Shown piece by piece: positions 23,086 through 34,480 of a stretch of 64,000 nt of DNA. Origin of the DNA: Neostapfia colusana (taxonomy: Eukaryota > Streptophyta > Magnoliopsida > Poales > Poaceae); NCBI GenBank assembly GCA_030760725.1, contig JASWHV010000012.1, positions 44,981,652 through 45,045,651 on the forward strand. The letters run 5' to 3'. How positions within the stretch are numbered: position 1 is the first letter of the stretch; the number at the start of each line of letters is the position of its first letter. A program made the position numbers and the translations under genes. Below the pieces are notes generated by a model that worked only from the letters and a program-made list of their open reading frames with translations, was not told the DNA's origin and did not search any database.

Positions 23086-24744
23086 TCATAGGTTTTCCCT
23101 TAATCCTATGCCGGCTACATGTTCTCTGAACACATTGGGAGGAAGACCTTTAGTAAGCGGATCCCCAAGCATATGTTTGGTTCTAATATGCTCAAGACTA
23201 ATAGTATGATCCTGAATTTTGTCTTTCACAACGTAAAACTTAATGTCGATGTGTTTGGCAGCACCATTCGACTTGTTGTGAGAGTACAATACTGCGGGTT
23301 CATTATCGCAGTATAACTTAAGTGGTTTTTCAATGCTGTCGACCACTCTAAGACCGGGTAGAAATTTCTTAAACCATAATGCCTGCCCTGTGGCCTCATA
23401 ACAAGCAACAAACTCGGCATGCATTGTGGAAGATGCAGTGACGGTTTGTTTGGAGCTCTTCTACGATATAGCTCCATTTGCGAGGGTGAATATGTAACCT
23501 GACGTGGATTTCTTAGTATCCACACAACCCGCAAAATCTGAGTCTGAGTATCCCACTACCTCGAGTGGGTCTGACTTACTATACGTTAACATGAGGCCTT
23601 TTGTGCCTTGCACATACCTTAATGCTTTCTTAACTGCCTTGCATTGATCAATCCCTGGATTGGCCTGATATCTGCCAAGCATCCCGATTACGAACGCTAA
23701 GTCAGGGCGAGTACATATTTGAGCATACATAAGGCTTCCGATAGCAGAAGCATATGGAACCGATTTCATTTGATCGATCTCGTATTGGTTCCTGGGACAC
23801 TGAAAGTTCCCAAACTTATCGCCCTTGACTATTGGAGCAGGTGAAGGTTTACTCGCGTACATGCCATACTTCTTGAGTACACCTTCTAAGTATGCTTTCT
23901 GAGATAAACCTAAAACCCCCTTAGCACGATCTCGGTGAATCTCGATCCCCAGCACATAGGATGCTTCACCTAGATCCTTCATATCGAAGTTGGAGGATAA
24001 AAACCTCTTAGTCTCTAACAGTAGATTGACATCGCTACTCGCAAGTAGTATGTCATCCACATAGAGAACAAGAAAAATAAATTTTTCATTCTTAAATTTA
24101 GCATAGATGCAATTATCCTCCTCATTCTCCTTAAACTCAAACTTTCTAATTGTCTCATCGAACTTGAGATACCACTGCCGTGAGGCTTGTTTGAGCCCAT
24201 AGATGGACTTCCTTAAGCGGCATCCCATATGTTCCTTACCCTTAATGACAAAACCTTTCGGTTGTGTCATATAGACGTCCTCGTACAGATCCCCATTGAG
24301 AAATGCTGTTTTTACATCCATCTGATGTAACTCTAAATTATAGTGTGCTACTAATGCCATAATAATTCTAAAAGAATCCTTAGTAGAGACGGGTGAGAAC
24401 GTCTCATTATAATCTATGCCTTCTCTTTGAGTGAATCCCTTCGCCACAAGTCTAGCCTTATATTTTTTGATTTTCCCTTTGGAGTCACGTTTAATCTTGT
24501 AGACCCACTTACAGCCTACTGTCTTGGCTCCTCGAGGAATCTCGACTAAATCCCAGACCTTGTTGGCGTCCATGGACTTCATCTCATCCTCGATGGCTTT
24601 ACGCCACTCAAATGATTGTGGTCTTCTCATAGCATCTTCAAACGAGGTGGGATCATCCTCCATTTGAATTTCTTCACTCAAATAGATCTCATAATCGTCT
24701 GGAATGGCCGATTTTCTTACTCGTTTAGATCTTCTAATTGGCAC
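23086..24744 (-). pseudogene. copia reverse transcriptase and RNase H, one nonsense codon
   Basis: One reading frame from 24744 to 23086. It shows the copia RT start (WRKAIEDEMKSMDANKVWDL), GCKWVYKIKR, the intact catalytic box LYVDDILLA, and GSLMYAQICTRPDLAF. RNase H follows with GYSDSDFAGC and, after the stop, HAEFVACYEATGQALWFKK and HIDIKFYVVKDKI. The only interruption is a TAG at about 23461-23463 where the family has Trp (GAISW), consistent with TGG to TAG. The frame matches that of the integrase upstream, so this is a lightly damaged polyprotein. Confidence 0.93.
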
Positions 24745-24750
24745 ATCATC

Positions 24751-26025
24751 TTATGGTTGAGCCTGTTGTTGCGCTTCATCATATTCGGCAACTGGCTCAA
24801 TAGCCTCGGAAGGCTGAGCCTCTCTTACTTCTTCCGTTGCCGATGAAGGACTAACAACAGGTGTTGAATTATTAGTGACTGGCACAGATGGTTCAACAAC
24901 AGTAGGTATTGAGAAATATGGTTCTTGAATCATGGGAGTGTGTGCGTACACCCGCTTCTCCTCAAGATCTACCTCTCGTCTTACCATACTCTCCTTGATC
25001 ATGGCATCTTCTAAAAAGACAGCATGCCTTGTCTCTATGAACTTAGTGTATCTATCTGGACAATAGAACCGATATCCCTTACCTTTTTCTGGATAGCCAA
25101 TAAAATGGCAACTAATAGTTTTAGAGTCTAGCTTATCAATGTTTGGGTTGAATATTTTAGCCTCAGCTGGACAGCCCCACACGTGCAAATAGCCTAATGA
25201 GGGCTTCCGTCCTATCCGCATTTCATACGGCGTCTTAGGTACTGATTTACTCGGCACACGATTAAGCACATGAATGGCGGTTTTTAACGCCTCCATCCAT
25301 AAGCTAACCGTAAGTGTCGAATAACTTAACATACTTCTTACCATATCCATGAGCATACGGTTTCTCCGTTCCGCTACACCGTTTTGCTGAGGCTCGCCCG
25401 ACGTAGAATACTGGGCTACTATGCCGTTTTCCTGTAGAAACCTTGCAAAAGGTCCATGAATTTGGCCATACGGGGTATGTCGACCGTAGTACTCCCCTCC
25501 ACGATCAGATCTTACTACCTTGATCTTAACGTTGTGCTGGTTTTCTACTTCGGCCTTAAATATCTTAAATTTATCCAACGCTTCGGATCGATCCTTGATT
25601 GGATAAATGTAGCCATAACGAGTATAGTCATCCGTAAACGTTATGAACGAGTCATAACCATCTATGGAGACTATTGGAAATGGACCACAAATGTCTATGT
25701 GAACTAATTCTAATATTCCCGTGCTACGTTTGGCGTCTTTCTTAATTTTCTTAACAAATTTGCCTTTAATGCAATCGATGCATTCTTGTGAATCCGAAAA
25801 GTCTAAGTTGAGAAGAATTGATTGGGAAACTAAACGTTCAATTCTCCCCCTCGAAATATGGCATAAACGACAATGCCACAATTTCGATGATGTTTCGGAA
25901 TCGATTCTTTTGCGCTTGTTGAATACTAAGTCGTTCTGAGAAGAAATTTGATTATTACTTATAACATTAATGCCATCATGTAAGGATAATAAATATAACA
26001 TGTCTTGTCGGAATACAAGACCCAC
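24751..26025 (-). pseudogene. copia integrase
   Basis: A 424-codon frame with the GAG-pre-integrase zinc site (LWHCRLCH, then CIDCIKGKF), and the DDE core: Asp in HIDICGPF, Asp in SDRGGEYYG, Glu in NGVAERRNR. The IDKLDSKTISCHFIGYPE block of the copia integrase C-terminus follows. It ends in a TAA at 24751-24753 and the reverse transcriptase continues in the same frame, so the stop is a nonsense mutation inside the polyprotein. All catalytic residues are present. Confidence 0.92.
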
Positions 26026-26035
26026 AACTTTATTA

Positions 26036-27309
26036 TTAAATGTAATAGAACATTATCATTGCCAAAATGGCACACATAACCTGAATCATCCAAACATGAA
26101 CTGAAATCAAATTTCTCTCTAAAGAGGGTACATAAAGGACATTATGAAGCCTAAGTACAAAGCCATCTCTAAGTCTAAGTGGGAGATTTCCAACAGCTTC
26201 AACTTGAGCTTCACGGCCATCAGCGACTTTAATGGCCTTTTCCCCTCTTTTTAGGGTCCTCGTCATACTTAATCCCTGTAGAGAATTACAAACGTGCACG
26301 GTGGCGCCTGCATCAATCCACCAAGTAGATCGAGAATAATCTAAAAACATGGATTCATTAACAAAAGTCACAAAATCATTACCATTCTTGCAACACCACT
26401 TCAGGAGGCCCACGCAATCCTTTTGGTAGTGTCCTTTCTCCTTACAAAACCTACACTGATCCTTGTCCACTTTCATATTCTTCTAAAGAGGATGCTGAAG
26501 TGAAGCCTTACCCTTGCCCTTATCAGTAGAAGAAGTGCCATGTGACTTAAAAGAAACACCTTTGGGAGAACCAAAATAGATCTTCCCTTTACCTTTCCCT
26601 TTGGCGTAGTTGACAAAGTCACCACCCCTCTGGGACTTAATGCGTTCTTCTTCTTAAACGCACATGGCAATCAACTTCTCTAAGTTCCACTGCTCTAGAT
26701 GAGAGTTGTAATTAATCACGAAGGCCTCAAACTCCTTAGGTAGTGAAGCAAAAATGATGTGCACAAGCAACTCATCAGTGATTCCTAAGTTCATTGGCTT
26801 GAGCTTCGTGGCTAAGTTGGTCATCTTAAGGATGTGCTCACGCACACCACCTCCAGTGTATCTCTCAGTAACGAGCTTCTTGATAAGCATGCTCGCTGTA
26901 GCCTTTGAAGAGCCAGTGAACTGACTTTCCACCTTACGGAGGTACTCAAGAGCAGTGTCACATTCGGGAATCGCTCCCCGAATGGCCTCAGTGATTGCCC
27001 CCCTAATCACCATCAAACACTTTCTGTTGAGGCAATCCACTTAGGGAGATCCTTATCATACTTATTCTTTAAACTTAGGTATTGTCCCTTCCTAAGCTCG
27101 AAAGACTCACCAGTCTCTCCAGCAGTAGGTGAAGGGACCTCAGGCTCAGTGGGGCAAGGTGTCATCAGTGCATAATCAATTTCAGAGATAGCCAAAGCGG
27201 TCTCTAATTTTTCTTTCCAAGTACCATAATTTGAACCATTGAGTGGTTCAATGTTGGAAATAAAACTCAGTGCTGAAGACAAAGCGGAGGAACCTTCATA
27301 AAATTGCAT
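26036..27309 (-). pseudogene. copia gag and protease, frameshifted
   Basis: Gag opens at 27309 (IEPLNGSNYGTWKEKLETAL) and continues in another frame at 27040-26654 (KATASMLIKKLVTERYTGG, LKPMNLGITDELLVHIIFAS). It then passes through another shift to a zinc knuckle CRFCKEKGHYQKDC and the protease, whose active site reads WIDAGATVHVCN. The usual Asp-Ser-Gly is Asp-Ala-Gly here. NVLYVPSLERNLISV follows. At least three frame changes make it non-functional. Confidence 0.88.
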
Positions 27310-27344
27310 ATAAGTAAATATACTATAAACTTAAACAATAGAGA

Positions 27345-27660
27345 ATGTTGTGTTTTGCTTTCCGCATTGGTTACTCCACAAAATACAACATTCAAAATCA
27401 TAACAAATTTCGTTTTTTGCGTTGGTTACTCAACGAAATTGTTTATGAACAAAATACTTAAAGCGATAGAAATGCCGTATTTTATTTTTCGTGTTGGTTA
27501 CACAACAAAACACGTCATTCAAAAATATAAACATGTAAATTTTATTCTTTCGCATTGGTTACTCAAATAAAACTTCCATGAATCAAATAACTTAAATTTA
27601 AACTCAATACATAGTAAATTTTGTTGTTCACGTTGGCTACTTAACAAAATTACTATAACT
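27345..27660 (-). repeat. Iterated stem-loops in the copia leader
   Basis: Five repeats centred on (C/G)TTGGTTAC lie near 27364, 27423, 27492, 27553 and 27630, spaced 60-77 bp. Most are flanked by short inverted arms, for example ATTTCGTT..AACGAAAT and ATTTTGTT..AACAAAAT. They sit between the primer site and gag and could act in RNA packaging or structure (inference). Confidence 0.65.
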
Positions 27661-27767
27661 TAATTAACAAAATACTTAATAAAAATTCTCCTAATTAAAT
27701 TTCTCAATTTAAATTTAATTAGAAAACTAATAAACTTAATTACAACAGCGGAAGCTTAATTACTCTT

Positions 27768-28862
27768 TGTCGAAGTGTTCGGTCGACACTTCCCCCGGGC
27801 CTGCACTGGGCAGCCCGCGGAGGTTCTTTTTTCGGTGGGGCTTGTCCCTAGCGGAGAGCTTGCGCAGATGGGCGAGTTAGTGAGAGCTTGACACGGCGAG
27901 TTTTACGTGGTTCAGGCCGCCGGAGCGTAAAACCCTACGTCCACGGCGAGCTATGGAGCTCGCTGTATTGCTTGCTGCTCGGGGCCGGAGGCCTGAGCTT
28001 GGGGGTGAGTTACAGCTTGAGAGTGTATGGCTAGCGTATGAGTTGCAAAGTGCGAACCCTTGCTATCGATGCCTACCCGAGCCTTTTATAGTCCAAGACT
28101 CGGGCGGCTTACAAGGGGAGCCGGGACCCGACAGGTGGTCCCGGGAAGATTGTCTATTATCTACCGTATCTGCAGTTATGCCGGTAGTTGTCTCTGGCCG
28201 AAGGCTTCTGAGTCTTCATCTTGCCGCTCTGCCCATGCCGCACGCTAGTCGTAGTGGTTGATGACGGCGCAGGTGGCATGGGATGTCTTGTCGCGGTGTT
28301 TATTGGCTGACAGTGACTGACACCGAGCGCCAGTCTGTGATGCGACTGGGCGCAACGGCACCTGACAGAAGCGTGCTCCGCGTTTCCGCGTCTTGGGAAG
28401 ACGCGGGCCTTGAATACCTTGTACGGGAAAGGTATGGGGCGTATTTACGCCCGCTGCCTTTCGCTCGGGGCAGGCAGCGTCGCTCTGTTGCCACGTGGCG
28501 GGCCCGGAGCCCTTCTCAGAGAAGAGAAGGGCCAGTCCCGCGGGGCACGTGGAGCCTCCGGACCTCTCTCCGCGGAGGGAGAGGCTCGGCTTCTGCTGGC
28601 CACGTGGCGGGCCCGGAGCTCTCCTCTGAGGAGAGGGAGGTCCGGCCCCGCTGGACACGCGGCTCCTTCGGACTTCTCTCCCGCGGAGGGGGAGGTCCGG
28701 CTTCTGTATGCCACGTGGCGGGCCCGGAGCTCTCCTCCGAGGAGAGGGAGGTCCGGCCCCGCCGGATGCGTGGCGCCTTCGGAGCTCTCCCTGCGGGGAA
28801 GGGCGAGTTCCTTAGGCATTTTACCCTGTGCGCGGGGGTACCCCATATCCCAGGTACCGACA
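27768..28862 (-). repeat. gypsy2 3' LTR
   Basis: On the plus strand it starts TGTCGAAGTGTTCGGTCGAC and ends CAGGTACCGACA. TATA (CTATAAAAGG in element sense) is at 28082-28091. CACGTG or its variants recur at 28492, 28546, 28601, 28656, 28712 and about 28767, about 55 bp apart, upstream of the TATA box. Long open frames over the array on both strands come from the repeat itself. Confidence 0.96.
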
Positions 28863-30877
28863 GTGGCCCCCGGGCCCATCTCGGGGGAGATAGCGAGCCC
28901 AAGGTGGGACCTCCGTCTCTTCCGATCCGCGCACTTCCTCTAAGTCCCGAATTGACCGCTGCCGGAGCACGAACGACCACGGGATCGTGGGAGCGCGCGC
29001 TCACTTGATGGTTTCTTTTACTGCGGCGGTTCCCAAGACTACCACTTCTGTACGTTGCGGCGCTTTCTTCGGGAACCGCCGAAGTGCCTTGTCGGCTCAT
29101 CTTCTCAGGAGACTGACTCCTTGACCCCACCGCTTCAGTTAGACGGCTTGGGCCCACCCGTCATCGGCACTCGGTCTAGGAACCGAAGCGTTTGCCGGTG
29201 CGGGGTATTCGAAGAGTTCCGAATCGCTTGGGATTGCACCCGGGAAGGTGTTAAATGAAACATCCATGCGGGTGCATTCCTCTTATAAGGCTTCCAGCCC
29301 CTGCGCCTCCCTCAGGCCCCTGCAGTCTTGTCTTCTTCCATGGCCCTTAACCCGCCTTATGGGAGAAGAATTGCTCTCGGTCCCCTCCAGCTGTTGCGTC
29401 TGCACCAAGCCTGGGACTCAGGGAGCCTGCTTGCCCTGCCCCTGAGGGTGGTGGAGTCTTCAAAGGAACCGCTGAAGCGTCGAGGAGAATCCCAGGCGGC
29501 AGGGTCTCCAAGAACACCGCTGAATACTGCGGAGAGGGCCTCAGGAGCACCCTTGATGACTCCAGTTTTTGCGCAGGTGATGAGGGTTGGGGGCTCCTGG
29601 GGCACCCTTGACGACACCGGTTTTTGCGCAGGTGATGAGGGAACTTCAGGATAAGGAAACCGCCGATGCTCCATGGAGAATCCCAAACGGTAGAGTCTCC
29701 AAGAAGACCGCTGAATACTGCGGAGGGGGGCCTCAGGAGCTCCCGTGGTGTCACTGGTTTTTGCGCCAGCGATGAGGGGGGCGATTCCTGCGCTCTGGTC
29801 ATAGAGCGAGAGAGTTCCGCCAGGGCTGAAGCCTGGTGACGCGGCCGTTGTTGCAACTTCTGGATTCTGGTTGTGTCGGGAGACCCTTGGGGCTTGTTTC
29901 TTTCTTCTTATCGAGTCTATAGTCCAGCTCAAGGAGCCTCGCATAGTTTGACTCTTTTAGATATTTGTGCCTGTGACGCTCTTTCTCTCCTTCTTGGCTT
30001 TGCCCGTTTGAGTCCTTAGCCCCGCAAGGTACTCAGAGGCCATCTCCAATCTCGGAGCTCTGCGTAGACACCTTCCCCGGGAACTAACCATGTTAGGGGT
30101 CCCCGGGGGTCTCCGGATCTCGCCCTATGGGGAGCTCCAGATCTGCCTGCCACGTGGCGGGTCCGGAGCTCCTCCCGAAGAGGCGGGAGCTCCGGCCATG
30201 TTGGACACGTAGGGCTTGCGGAGCCCTCCCACCGAGGGGGGAGGTCCGGTTTCCGCCTGCCACGTGGCGAGCCCGGAGCCCTCCTCAAGGGAGGAGAGAG
30301 TTCCGGGCCCGCTGGACACGTGGGGCCCTCGGGTCCCGCCCTTGCTGGAGGGGCAGGTCCCGGTCCTTCCAGCCCTAGGCCGGAGTAGCTGGTAGCTCCT
30401 TTCCCCCTGCTCCATGCAGTCCCTGTTGCCGCAACCTGGAGGTCCTGCACATTGGTAGAGGAAACGTAATTCTCCTTGGGGGCTCCCCCTCCCTTATCTC
30501 ATAGTCTTATTTGACTTATAGCCCCCAACCATATGCTTGGTGCTTGGGGACTTGTAGAGAGGGGGAGCTGAGCACATGGCAACCATGCACTGCAAGGGTG
30601 ATTAAAAAACTCAATTCACAATTTAAATAAGTACAAGGAAAGAGCAAAGTAGAGCAGATTTCTTTTCGTACAACTTTCCATAGGAGGAAGGCAGGCTAAA
30701 CATGGAGGCCACGACCCACCCCATTAAGAGGGGAAGCAAGACTCTACGCGCTTGGAGTCAGAACCAGGCAAAGCTGAACGTAGTCCTGGACCGTCCCCTG
30801 GGGTTTAGCTGCTCCGAGCACTGCTCCTGGACTCTATGGAGTTTATTACGAAAAGAAAGTACTGTCCTATTTTTGCT
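28863..30877. other. gypsy2 3' internal region with antisense-ORF remnant
   Basis: About 2 kb between the end of pol and the 3' LTR. No gene is supported. Near 29890-30100 the plus strand resembles the 3' untranslated end of the antisense ORF in gypsy3 (compare 53410-53580: GTGCCTGTG, CTTCTTGGCTT, TTAGCCCCG/TTAGCTCCG, AGACACCT). The ORF body therefore appears deleted. Around 29550-29790 a block with TTTTTGCGC and CTCCAAGAA is repeated two to three times. A minisatellite array follows at 30121-30370. Confidence 0.6.
30121..30370. repeat. G-box minisatellite inside gypsy2 body
   Basis: Four units with ACGT cores at 30151, 30206, 30261 and 30316, exactly 55 bp apart, in the same strand orientation as the array in the flanking gypsy2 LTRs. 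It lies outside the LTR, between the ORF remnant and the pol end. Confidence 0.85.
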
Positions 30878-33151
30878 CTAGGGGTAGAACTTACGGATGT
30901 GTTCTATGTTCCAAGGGTTCGGGAGCAGGTCCCCATCCTCGGTGGAAAGGCGCACACACCCGGGGCGGCATACTTTCGCGACTCGGAAGGGGCCTTCCCA
31001 ACTAGGGGAGAGTTTGTGGGCCCCTTCGCGAGAAAGTATGTGCCGCAACACCAGGTCACCTTCCTGCAGCTCCCGGGCACGCACAGACCTCTGGTGGTAG
31101 CGCCGAAGCGCTTGTCTGTACCACGCGTTACGGAGTGCCGCATGTAATCGGGCCTCGTCGACGAGGTCGATTTCTCCACGCCGGAGGTTGTCCTGCATGG
31201 CTTCGTCGTAAGCCCGGACACGGTGAGACTTCATGGTGATTTCTGGGGGAAGTACAGCTTCAGCCCCGTACACCATGAAGAAGGGTGTCTCCCCGGTGGC
31301 CCGGCTTTGGGATGTCCGGTTAGCCCATAGTGTGCTCGGAAGCTCTTCTACCCAATTGGCACCATGTTTCTTCAGGCTGGCGAAGGTGCGAGTCTTAAGG
31401 CCCCGGAGAATCTTTGCGTTGGCCCTCTCAACTTGCCCATTGCTCCTCGGGTGGGCGACAGAGGCATAGCACACCTGAATACCAAGGTCCTCGCAGTAGT
31501 CTTGGAATGCTGCGCTGGTGAACTGGGTCCCGTTGTCGGTGATGATCCTGTTTCGGACCCCGAACCGGCAGACAATAGACTTGATGAATTTTACTGCGGA
31601 TTGTTTGTTGATGGTGACAACTGGTGTAGCTTCCGACCACTTGGTGAACTTGTCGATAGCGACATAGAGGTACCGGAATCCCCCGACGGTTCTGGGAAAT
31701 GGTCCCAGGATGTCCAGCCCCCATACGGCAAACGGCCACGAGGGCGGGATCATTTGTACCGCCTGAGCCGGTGTATGGATCTGCTTGGCGTGGAACTGGC
31801 ACGCCTTGCAGCTCTCGACCAGCTTGACGGCATCCTGGAGTGCTGTCGGCCAGTAGAAGCCATGCCGGAAGGCTTTACCGACAAGCGTGCGTGAGGAAGA
31901 ATGACTTCCACATTCGCCTCCATGGATCTCAGCGAGCAAGTCGCAGCCTTCCCCCTGGGTTATGCACCGCAATAGGATGTGGTTGGCGCCACGCCGGTAG
32001 AGATCCCCCTCTACCAGCGCGTACCTCTTAGCCGTACGCACAATCCGTTCAGCGGTTGCATGTTCATCAGGGAGGATATTGTCCTTCAAGTAGTCCCGGA
32101 TCTCCGTGATCCATGCATCGGGTCTGACTTGAGCTTCTGGATCTTGAGCGCTGGGTTGCACGGAGTCCCCAGTGACGCTTACGATCCTTGGCGGCATCCA
32201 TGGCTGTAGGGCCGCTGGGACCACCAGCTTCGAGGTGCTGGTCAAGCCCCCTTCGCCCGGCTCGGCGGGCCGGGCTATGGGCCGCAGCAACGTCCTCTCG
32301 AAAACTCCTTTGGGCGCAGGGGCTCCGGTGGAAGCCTTCGTTGAAAGGTCGTCGGCTGCGGCATTAACAGCGCGCGGTACGTGGTGCAGGTCCAAAGCGA
32401 GGAATTCTTTCTCCAACATCTGTACGTGGAGCAGATACGCAGCTAGCTGCGGGTCATTGCAGGAGCATTCGCCCCTGACTTGCTTGATGACCAGTTGGGA
32501 GTCGCCCTGTGCCAACAACTGGCGAGCGCCTAAAGACAGGGCTGTCTGCAGGCCAAAGATGAGTGCTTCATACTCCGCCATGTTGTTGGTTGCTTTGAAA
32601 TTTAGACGCACCATATACCCAAACTGTTCCCCCGATGGCATGAGGAGCAGTACGCCGGCACCGGCCCCCTGCTTTCGCGAGGAGCCGTCGAAGAAGAGTG
32701 TCCAGTGGGGTTCGGTGAAGACCGGAGCTTTGGGCTCTGGCTCACCGCCTTCATGGCCCCCTGGGTCAGTCTTCGTGGGTGTCCACTCTGCCACAAAGTC
32801 AGCCAGTGCTTGGCTCTTGACTGCATGACGTGGGAGGAAGTCCAGCTCAAACTCCGCCAGCTCCGCCGCCCATTTAGCAACGTTGCCAGTCGCATGGGGG
32901 CTGTGAAGAATTGTCTTCAGCGGATACAAGGTGACTACCGAGACCCGGTGGGCCTGGAAGTAGTGGCGGAGCTTCCTGGAGGCCACGAGCACCGCATACA
33001 GCAGCTTGTGGACTTCTAGGTACCTTGTCTTGGCCTCATGAAGTACTTCGCTGATGTAGTAGACAGGCCTCTGTATGGTTCGGGCCCTCTCTCGTAGGCT
33101 TGGGAGCTCCTCGTCCATTGGCCCCGGCCCGCCGGAGGTGGGTGGACCCAC
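30878..33151 (-). pseudogene. gypsy2 RNase H and integrase
   Basis: A 757-codon uninterrupted frame in phase with the upstream gag-pol frame. RNase H shows FFDGSSRKQGAGAG, NNMAEYEALIFGL, GDSQLV and VNAAADDLS (D-E-D-D present). Integrase shows the HHCC site (HGGECGSHSSSRTL, CKACQ) and DDE: Asp in WGLDILGPF, Asp in ITDNGTQF, Glu in NGQVERANAKIL. It ends WNIEHIRKFYP with a stop at 30878-30880. This part looks intact; it is only separated from the rest of pol by a nonsense codon at 33287-33289. Confidence 0.93.
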
Positions 33152-33286
33152 AGGGGCCTCCGGGAACTGGGACCCGGAGGCCCTTAAGCTTTCTTTATCA
33201 TCCGGGAGCTCCGGGGGGCCTTGAGGGACCTTCGGGAGATCCCAATTGGACCCTGGAGATTTATCTTGGGGGTCCGGGAGGCCGTC

Positions 33287-34441
33287 CTAGGCATCCGGGA
33301 GGTCGTCTTGGACCTCCAGGAGGTCCGGGAGACCGTCTTGGCCCTGTGGGGCCCCCTGGCGTCTGACTTCTGCTACCGGAGCAGGTTGCGAGGGTGAGGG
33401 GTCTGGCCGCTCCGCGACAAGGACCATACTCACCACTTCTGTTGTCGCCGCGATGTAGAGCAGCAAGTGCTCCCCGGGCTCAGGGGCTACCATGATAGGT
33501 AGGGTCGTCAGGAGTCGCTTCAACTCCTGGAAAGCCTCTTCTGCTTCGTCAGTCCAGGCAAAGGGGCCTGACTTGCGCAGGAGCTTAAAGAAAGGGAGTG
33601 CCCGCTCTGCTAGCCTCAGTATAAACCGACTCAGCGCGGCTAGACATCCTGTGAGTCTCAGAACATCCTTGACACGGACAGGGGGCCGCATCAAGTCGAT
33701 GGCTTTGATCTTCTCTGAGTTGGCCTCAATCCCTCGGTGCGAGACCAAGAACCCTAAGAGCTTCCCAGAGGACACGCCGAACACACATTTATCTGGGTTC
33801 AGCTTCGTGCGCGTAGAGCGCAACTTGTCAAAGACTAAAGCTAGGTTATCTAGTAGGGATGAACCCTGCTTGACCTTGACAACTATGTCATCGACATACG
33901 CCTCAACTAGGTCTCTTATTAACTCCCCAAAGGTTTTGTGCATCGCCCGCACAAAGGTGGGGAGTGCATTCTTTAGGCCGTAAGGCATAGACACATAGCA
34001 ATAAAGGCCGTCTACTGTGATGAAGGAGGTGTGCTCCTCGTCCTCCCTAGACATGGGGATCTGATGGAAACCCGAGTAGGCGTCTAGGAAGCACAGCATA
34101 TCACAGCCCGACGTTGAGTCTACTATTTGATCTATTCTAGGGAGAGGGAATGGATCTTTAGGACATGCCTTATTGAGACTGGTGTAGTCGATGCACATCC
34201 GGAGCTTCCCGCCGGCCTTCGGGACAACGACGGGGTTCGCCAACCATCGGGGGTGGTGGACCTCCTGTATGAAGCCGGCGTCCAGCAGCTTCTTGACTTC
34301 TTCACGGATGAAGTTTTGCCGCTCGATGGACTGCTTGCGGGGCTTCTGTTGAACCGGTCGGGCGTCGGGGAAGACTTTCAAGTGGTGCTCGATCACCTCC
34401 CTGGGGATCCCCGGCATCTGTGACGGCTGCCATGCAAACAC
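33287..34441 (-). pseudogene. gypsy2 reverse transcriptase
   Basis: In phase with gag and integrase. Motifs: WLANPVVVPKAGGKLRMCID, FPLPRIDQIVD, FLDAYSGFHQIPM, MPYGLKNALPTFVRAM, catalytic AYVDDIVV (intact) and LGFLVSHRGIEAN. The frame is entered after a TAG at 34481-34483 and left through a TAG at 33287-33289. The Met at 34441 is simply the first after the stop and need not be a start. The C-terminal 40 codons (PQGQDGLPDLLEVQ region) are low complexity. Confidence 0.92.
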
Positions 34442-34480
34442 GTCGACGTTGTGCCGGAGGAAGGTGACGAGCGCGCCTTC

